Positions 49,389 to 53,926 of a stretch of 53,926 nt of DNA are shown piece after piece. The notes under the pieces are model-generated. The model was not told where the DNA came from, ran no database searches, and was given only the letters and a program-made list of their open reading frames with translations. Source of the stretch: Nonomuraea sp. SYSU D8015 (GTDB taxonomy: Bacteria; Actinomycetota; Actinomycetes; Streptosporangiales; Streptosporangiaceae); assembly GCF_008065375.1 (NCBI RefSeq), contig NZ_VJYI01000041.1, forward strand, positions 1 through 53,926. Reading direction: 5' to 3'. The translations under genes were made by a program, and so were the position numbers. The stretch's first letter is position 1. Each line of letters begins with the position of its first letter.

Positions 49389-49901
49389 CTATCGGCGGGC
49401 CGACAGGCCGGCGGCGTCGCCGAGCGATTCGAGGAGGTCGCGGAGGGTGCCGGCGAGGGCCTCGCGGCGCTCCGCGCTCAGCGCGGCCAGCACGCGGTGC
49501 TCGGTCGCGACGTGGTCAGGCAGAGCGCGCTCGATCAACGCGAACCCCTCATCGGTGAGCGTCACGTAGACGCCGCGCCCGTCCGACTCGCTCGGCGTGC
49601 GCCTCACCAGCCCGCGCTCCTCCAGCCGGTCGAGCCGCTGCGTGATCGCGCCCGAGGTGACCATGGACGCCCGCATGAGCTCGGCAGGCGTCAGCCGGTG
49701 CGGCGGGTCGCTGCGGCGCAGCGTGGCGAGCACGTCGAAAGACGACCGGTCGAGCCCGTGCGCGGCGAACGTACGCTGCAGCTCCGCGTCGATCAGCCGC
49801 GACAGCCGCGACAGCCGCCCGATGACGGCCATCGGGGAGACGTCCAGGTCAGGCCGCTGGGCTTCCCATTGCTTGAGCACGAAGTCGACGTGATCTGCCA
49901 C
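49389..49901 (-). CDS. MarR-family regulator
   Basis: 170 residues from GTG 49901. Segments VIGRLSRLSRLIDAELQRTF, LDRSSFDVLATLRRSDPPHR, MRASMVTSGAITQRLDRLEE and the wing RRTPSESDGRGVYVTLTDEG give a standard MarR winged helix with C-terminal dimerisation helices. It diverges from the EamA-type exporter gene. Three copies of a CTTAG-type element lie in the short gap, so it most likely represses both genes and is released by an efflux substrate. Confidence 0.88.
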   Translation of the reverse strand: MADHVDFVLKQWEAQRPDLDVSPMAVIGRLSRLSRLIDAELQRTFAAHGLDRSSFDVLATLRRSDPPHRLTPAELMRASMVTSGAITQRLDRLEERGLVRRTPSESDGRGVYVTLTDEGFALIERALPDHVATEHRVLAALSAERREALAGTLRDLLESLGDAAGLSARR

Positions 49902-49920
49902 GGCTCCACCCTAGCGATGT

Positions 49921-49985
49921 CTTAGCGGTGAGGTAAATCACTGGCCAAGTCGCTTAGTGCTGAGATACTTTGTCTTAGTGCTAAG
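49921..49985. promoter_or_regulatory. Three MarR operator half-palindromes
   Basis: CTTAGCGGTGAG (49921-49932), CTTAGTGCTGAG (49953-49964) and CTTAGTGCTAAG (49974-49985) are 12-bp dyads. The last has perfect 5-bp arms around TG. The last overlaps the proposed GTG start of the exporter gene, so a bound repressor would also block its translation start. Confidence 0.75.
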
Positions 49986-50889
49986 TAATCGATGGGGAAT
50001 CGTCCTGCTGACCGCCCTGACCCCTGCCATCTGGGGCACCACCTACTACGTCACCACCGAGTTCCTGCCGCCCGGCCGCCCGCTGCTCGCCGCGGTGATC
50101 CGGGCCCTGCCCGCCGGGATCCTGCTCGTGGCCATCACCCGCCGCCTGCCCCGGGGCGTCTGGTGGTGGCGTGCGCTGGTGCTCGGGGCGCTCAACATCG
50201 GCGTGTTCTTCGCGTTGCTGTTCGTGGGCGCGTACCGGCTGCCCGGAGGGGTGGCGGCGACCGTCGGCGCCATCCAGCCGCTGCTGGTCGCGTTGCTGTC
50301 GGCCGGGCTGCTGCACGAGCGGCTGACCCCGCGCACCATGGTCGCCGCCGTGGCCGGCGTGGCCGGGGTCGGGCTGCTCGTGCTGCGGGCCGACGCGCGG
50401 CTGGACGTCCTCGGGGTCGCCGCCGCATTGGGCGGCGCGGCCGTCATGGCCGTCGGCGTCGTGCTGAGCAAGCGCTGGCAGTCGCCCGCGCCGCTGCTGG
50501 CCACCACCGGCTGGCAACTCGTGGCCGGCGGCCTGCTGCTGCTCCCCGTGGCGCTCGCCGTCGAAGGGCCGCCGCCGGACACGCTGACCGTCGCCAACCT
50601 CGCCGGGTACGCCTACCTCACGATCATCGGGGCGGCCCTCGCGTACGCGCTGTGGTTCCGGGGGCTGCGGGAGCTGTCGGCCACCAAGGTCACCTTCCTG
50701 GGCCTGCTCAGCCCCGTGGTGGCCACCGCGCTCGGCTGGGCGGTGCTCGGCCAGCGGCTCACCACGGCCCAGGTGCTCGGCGCCGCCATCGTGCTGGGCG
50801 CCCTCGTGGCCGCCCAGATCCAGCCCACCCGCACCCGGCCGCCCACGCCGGCTGCGGCGCCCCGCGTACTGGCCGGAAAGCAATCCTGA
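49978..50889 (+). CDS. EamA/DMT-family exporter
   Basis: 303 residues from GTG 49978 (MLSNRWGIVLLTALTPAIWG); an in-frame GTG at 49957 would add seven residues. Ten hydrophobic segments with the duplicated EamA pattern: YYVTTEFLPPGRPLLAAVIR, GVAATVGAIQPLLVALLSAG, LYAVGVVLSKRW-like segment near 50455, and LSATKVTFLGLLSPVVATAL. Members export amino acids, drugs or metabolites. Its C-terminal tail (RTRPPTPAAAPRVLAGKQS) is unstructured and runs into the tRNA-Arg 3' half at 50888, so the natural end of the gene may have been changed by the element that integrated there. Confidence 0.85.
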   Translation: MLSNRWGIVLLTALTPAIWGTTYYVTTEFLPPGRPLLAAVIRALPAGILLVAITRRLPRGVWWWRALVLGALNIGVFFALLFVGAYRLPGGVAATVGAIQPLLVALLSAGLLHERLTPRTMVAAVAGVAGVGLLVLRADARLDVLGVAAALGGAAVMAVGVVLSKRWQSPAPLLATTGWQLVAGGLLLLPVALAVEGPPPDTLTVANLAGYAYLTIIGAALAYALWFRGLRELSATKVTFLGLLSPVVATALGWAVLGQRLTTAQVLGAAIVLGALVAAQIQPTRTRPPTPAAAPRVLAGKQS

Positions 50890-50931
50890 CTTCTAATCCG
50901 ACGGTCGCAGGTTCGAATCCTGCAGGGCGCA
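50888..50931 (+). other. tRNA-Arg(UCU) 3' half, attachment-site-like
   Basis: From the anticodon loop CTTCTAA (anticodon UCU) the sequence is a perfect tRNA 3' half: the stem half TCCGA, variable loop, T-arm GCAGG TTCGAAT CCTGC, and acceptor strand AGGGCGC plus A. The 5' half is not normal. GCGCCC at 50857 could pair with the acceptor strand at the right distance, but the D-arm and anticodon stem are mismatched and lie within the exporter's coding tail. Tyrosine integrases often use exactly this 3' portion of tRNA genes as attachment core, and a broken integrase follows at once. I read it as an att site. Confidence 0.7.
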
Positions 50932-51054
50932 CTTTGATCATGGGTCTGACCTGTGGGAACGGTCCATCGGATTCGGTCTGGAGCAAAGTTCTAGGGCGAT
51001 CGTGCCTGCACACCATGATCCATTCACCGTCCGTGAACTCTGCGGAAAGAGCAG

Positions 51055-51095
51055 CGGCCCCGCAGCCGCCGGAGAAGGCGGCGATCGCGGGGCCG
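51055..51095. terminator. Terminator hairpin after the integrase gene
   Basis: CGGCCCCGC (51055-51063) pairs with GCGGGGCCG (51087-51095), and inner GCCGCC/GGCGGC segments extend the stem. It lies just beyond the integrase's reconstructed stop, between it and the tRNA fragment. Confidence 0.7.
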
Positions 51096-51112
51096 GATGC
51101 TTAATCCGACTG

Positions 51113-52656
51113 TCAGGCTCTCAGGGAGAGGAGTTTTCCGGGCTGTGTCCGGTCTTCGTCGTCGAGGAGCAGGGCGGCGGTCTTCTCGGCCGCCGCGGTG
51201 GCCACTTGCGCGTAGACCGAGGTGTAGGTGTCGGTGGTGAATGCTGGAGGTGTGTCCCAGCGTTTCCTGCACCACCTTCATCTCCACCCCGGCCGCGAGC
51301 GATGCGGCGCCATGGCGCAGGTCGTGCAGGCGGATCGGTGGCAGGCCGGCCCGGTAGGCGAGCCAGAGGAACTGGTCAGAGACGTGCTGGGGGTGAAGTC
51401 GGTCGCCGTCGGGCTGGGTGAAGACGAATCCGCTGTCCTTCCATGCCGACCCTGCGGCGAGGCGCTCCTGACGTTGCCGCTGCCGGTGCGCGCGCAATAC
51501 CTGAACGGTTTCGGCGTCCAGGGCGATGGTGCGTACGGACGCCTCTGTCTTCGGGGTGCCTTCGTGTACCTGCCACGCCAGCTGTACCAGCTGCCAGTTG
51601 ACCGTGAGGGCTTGGCCGTCCAGGCGACCTCCTTCCAACGCAGCCCGCAGGCTTCGCCGCGGCGGAGCCCGCGCAGGGCGATGAGCCGATACAGGGCGAA
51701 CAGCCGGTGGCGTTGGGCTTCTTCGAGGAACAGGCGGGTCTGGGCGGGCGTCCAGAGCATCACCGGGGAGGGGCGCGGCACGCTGGTGTAGGCGTCGATT
51801 GGGTCGACCCGACGCCCGCTCCGGCGCTGTTTCTCGGTGCGCCGATACTCGCGGAAGTCGGCCTGCCACGTGTGGACTCGATCCTCGGTCCACACCAGGG
51901 GCTTGGGTCGGGTCTTGGGTGGCATCTCCAGTATGGCGGCGGGGTTGAAGCCGATCAGCCGGTCCTGCCGCATGGCCATGTTGAGGGCGTGCCGCAGGGT
52001 GGCGCGGATGTTGTGCATGGTGGTGATGCTGATCGGGCGCCGGTATTTGACGCTGGCTCGCACTGCGGGGTCGGGGCTGGCGCGGCGTTCGGCGATGGTG
52101 TCGTTGAACTCCTCGATCTGCTCGAACATCAGCGCGATGTCGCTGACCTTGAGCTGATCCAGGCGAAGTTGCCCTAGATAGGGGGTGAGCTAGAGGCGGA
52201 TGTGGCCTTCGTAGGAGCGGCGGGTGGTCTCCTCGATCTTCCGCTTGCGCGTGAGGAACTCCTCCAACCAGGCGGCTACGGTGAGGTCTTGCCGAGTCTT
52301 GATTTTGCGGCGGACGGTCTCCGCCTCGGGTAGCACTCCGGTCTCGGTCAGGGTGCGCTTGATCAGATCGGCGATCTGGGTGCGGGTGGCGGGCTCACGC
52401 GGATCGGTCAGCGCCAGCAGCTCACGGACCCGGGCGAGTTCCGCTTCGGCCTCGTCTTGGCTGGCGAAGCCGCCGCGGCGGAGCGGGCCGCGGCGTGTGC
52501 CGTCGGGGCGGGGCGGGAGTTCGATCTGGTAGTCCAGATGCCGTGCCGGTAGCTCCACCCGCCGCCGGGGCGGCGCAGCTTGGGACATTTCTGCCCCAGC
52601 GCCTTGCCGTCGTCTCCGCGGCAGGAGCAGCGTTTGAACGTGCTGCCATCAGCCAT
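51113..52656 (-). pseudogene. Tyrosine integrase, multiply disrupted
   Basis: The reconstructed gene runs from ATG 52656 (MADGSTFKRCSCRGDDGKAL) to TGA 51113, about 510 codons, a usual size for actinobacterial element integrases. Four lesions are visible. They are a one-base loss near 52540 (between SYRHGIW and YQIELPPRPDG), an in-frame TAG at 52190-52192 (HIRL*LTPYLGQLRLDQL), a one-base loss near 51631 in the segment LRW(K/E)EV, and another frame change near 51240 after LGHTSS. Catalytic elements are still readable: RGLRRGEACGLRW (Arg), LHDLRHGAASLAAG (H-x-x-R), LGHTS, and the tyrosine segment FTTDTYTSV in the shifted frame. It cannot make an active enzyme now. Confidence 0.9.
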
Positions 52657-52795
52657 CGCGTGTCCCGACCTTCCTCTCATCAGTGGTGCCGGTGTGGTCG
52701 GTATGGCCGAGGAAGGCGAGCAGGGCGGCGGCGGGCACCAGGTACTTCTTGCCGATCCGCAGGATCCGGCAGGGGAACCGGCCCCATCGACGGGG
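52649..52795 (-). pseudogene. Excisionase C-terminal remnant
   Basis: This frame encodes 48 residues, RWGRFPCRILRIGKKYLVPA then AALLAFLGHTDHTG, and ends at TGA 52649, overlapping the integrase ATG. It matches the wing of excisionase/AlpA-type HTH proteins ('R-x-L-R-I-G-x-x-Y-x-V-P'). The helix-turn-helix itself is missing, since a stop stands at 52796-52798. The front of xis was therefore replaced by foreign sequence. On the plus strand next to it, the frame ending at 52910 gives a short protein-like tail (ITDADRDLVDRMLTRKLEAA) without a start. Confidence 0.6.
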
Positions 52796-52907
52796 TCACA
52801 CAGAAGGGACGAGTCCCTCGATACCAGTGGGTCAGGCGCGAGCACAGATCACCGATGCCGACCGGGACTTGGTCGACCGCATGCTGACCCGCAAGCTGGA
52901 GGCCGCA

Positions 52908-53633
52908 TGAGCAGCCGCCACGCCACAGCGGGCGTCGAAGGCTGGCTTGTCGGCGACGGCGACCCGTTCGTCAGCCCTGACCGGTTGACCCGGCGGTAGA
53001 CATCGACGCTGTGTCCCGTTATGGCGCCGACCGATGGAACCTGTCGGTCCTGAACGCCAGCTGCCACGGCAGCGTGGTGATGGTCAAATGGGACGACTAC
53101 ACCGACCTGGTGATGTGTTCCTCGATTCGCCGGACGGGCTGGTGCATGATCAACATGCCCACCCCTGAAGAGCTCCTGGACCGCAAGGCGACCAGCCGGG
53201 CCCTCTGGCGTTCCGCCGAAACGATCCGCACGCACATGGGCTATTTGCGTGACTTCGTGAACTGGTCGACGGGAAACGGGATCAAAGGCTCGCACAGGTC
53301 ACCACCGGCGACCTCGAAGCCTACGCCGCCAGTGTCGGCATCAAGGGCAGCCGAGAAGTCACCAAGATTTTCTACTCCATCAGTCTGCTCTGGGGTTATG
53401 GGCCGCATCTGCTGGCGCAGGATCGCATCCCCATGCCTCCCTGGGAAGCGGGAGATCACAGTGATTACCTGCCCGAAGCTGACGCCATGGGCACAACCGC
53501 ACCTATTCATCCGGCGGTGATGTCTCCGCCGCTGATCTGGGCGCTCCGGTTCGTGGAGGACTTCGCCGAGGACATCATCGCTGGGTGGCGGGTCACGTCC
53601 ACGGACGTGGTGTATGAATCGATCTTCGCGTGA
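52908..53633 (+). pseudogene. Second recombinase-like gene, frameshifted and truncated
   Basis: Three pieces in alternating frames form one protein. They are MSSRHATAGVEGWLVGDGDP from ATG 52908; then RYGADRWNLSVLNASCHGSV and RKATSRALWRSAETIRTHMG with YLRDFVNW; then VTTGDLEAYAASVGIKGSRE, HPAVMSPPLIWALRFVEDFA to a stop at 53633. Frame changes fall near 53000 and 53275. The TIRTHMGYLRDFVNW segment resembles the core-binding domain of site-specific tyrosine recombinases, and the MSPPLIWALRF segment occurs in large actinobacterial integrase-like proteins as I recall them. No catalytic domain is present, because the gene ends just before the transposase fragment, which probably truncated it. Confidence 0.5.
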
Positions 53634-53648
53634 TCCTGTTTCTGCAGG

Positions 53649-53926
53649 TTAAGCGGTAAGTGTCTGCGGGAGCGGTTGCTGGATCGGTGTGTCGCTGGCG
53701 ACGAGCTGGACGCGGGCTTTGGCCAGGATGTCCAGGCCCATGTAGCGGCGGGCTTCGACCCACTCGTCGGTCTGTTCGGCCAGCACCGCTCCGACCAGCC
53801 GGATGATCGCGGCCCGGTCGGGGAAGATGCCGACCACGTCGGTGCGGCGGCGGATTTCCTTGTTCAGCCGTTCCTGCGGGTTATTGGACCAGATCTGCGG
53901 CCAGATCTCGCGCGGGAAGCCGGCGA
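53649..53926 (-). mobile_element. IS256-family transposase, C-terminal part
   Basis: From the window edge the minus frame reads FPREIWPQIWSNNPQERLNK then EIRRRTDVVGIFPDRAAIIR, AEQTDEWVEARRYMGLD and a stop at 53649. This is the highly conserved C-terminus of IS256/mutator-type DDE transposases. The rest, including the catalytic residues, lies outside the window. The insertion-sequence end should lie between here and the stop at 53633; I cannot define its inverted repeat without the other end. Confidence 0.88.

Noticed and set aside
4287..50931. The two tRNA-like 3' fragments as attL and attR of one 46-kb element
   Set aside because: They are in opposite orientation and differ in the anticodon loop. 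Integration would give direct, near-identical repeats.
52849..53295. Minus-strand open frame opposite the second recombinase
   Set aside because: The plus-strand pieces read as coherent protein; this frame does not.

Overview
The window is very GC-rich, with GTG and TTG starts, many four-base start/stop overlaps, and an actinobacterial gene repertoire: a SARP regulator with NB-ARC and TPR domains, F420-type luciferase-like oxidoreductases, LacI, MarR and TetR regulators, and an IdeR-like iron box. It looks like chromosomal DNA from a filamentous actinomycete. Streptosporangiaceae/Nonomuraea relatives seem the closest match, but that is inference from gene style, not a database result.

Layout. 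(1) About 1-4,480 is a decaying zone. It holds two divergent fragments of cyclophilin-like-domain proteins, a frameshifted membrane protein coupled to a winged-helix regulator, one apparently intact small membrane-protein gene, a tRNA-like 3' fragment and a truncated C-terminus. (2) 4,488-5,555 holds a small binding-domain protein and a lone CBM48 domain. (3) 5,685-11,340 is the most striking locus: a SARP regulator divergent from a coupled operon encoding an 18-residue peptide, an E1/ThiF/MccB-type adenylyltransferase and a PqqD-like/M50 membrane metalloprotease. The shared promoter region carries three 7-mers at exact 11-bp spacing, as expected of SARP sites. This has the form of a minimal, probably undescribed RiPP pathway. 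(4) 11,353-24,086 looks like a carbohydrate locus: a LacI repressor with two operators, an inositol-type isomerase/dehydrogenase/isomerase operon, a 1,490-residue secreted multidomain protein and a ribose-type ABC importer.

(5) 24,179-30,742 holds an NB-ARC/LuxR regulator and a tightly coupled four-gene operon (PaaK-like ligase, ABM-like protein, acyltransferase-like protein, nitroreductase-like protein) that may make a small molecule. (6) 30,902-42,424 is accessory and housekeeping: an AlkZ-like protein, an HTH/DUF4180 pair, TetR with an LLM oxidoreductase, a secreted peptide-like protein, MerR/GNAT/MFS, a MarR with an LLM-hemerythrin fusion, a phosphotransferase, a pentapeptide-repeat protein and a cis-prenyltransferase. 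(7) 42,499-45,876 is a peptide/nickel-type ABC uptake unit behind an iron-box-like palindrome, with both permeases fused into one chain and no ATPase beside it. (8) 45,877-50,889 holds an Rsm22-like methyltransferase, an MFS exporter with an upstream leader ORF, a hydrolase and a MarR/EamA pair with three operators.

(9) 50,888-53,926 is a degenerate integrative element: a tRNA-Arg(UCU) 3' half, an integrase broken by one stop and three frameshifts, an excisionase remnant, a second broken recombinase-like gene and the end of an IS256-type transposase. The long intact middle contrasts with the two decayed ends, which argues against general sequencing error.
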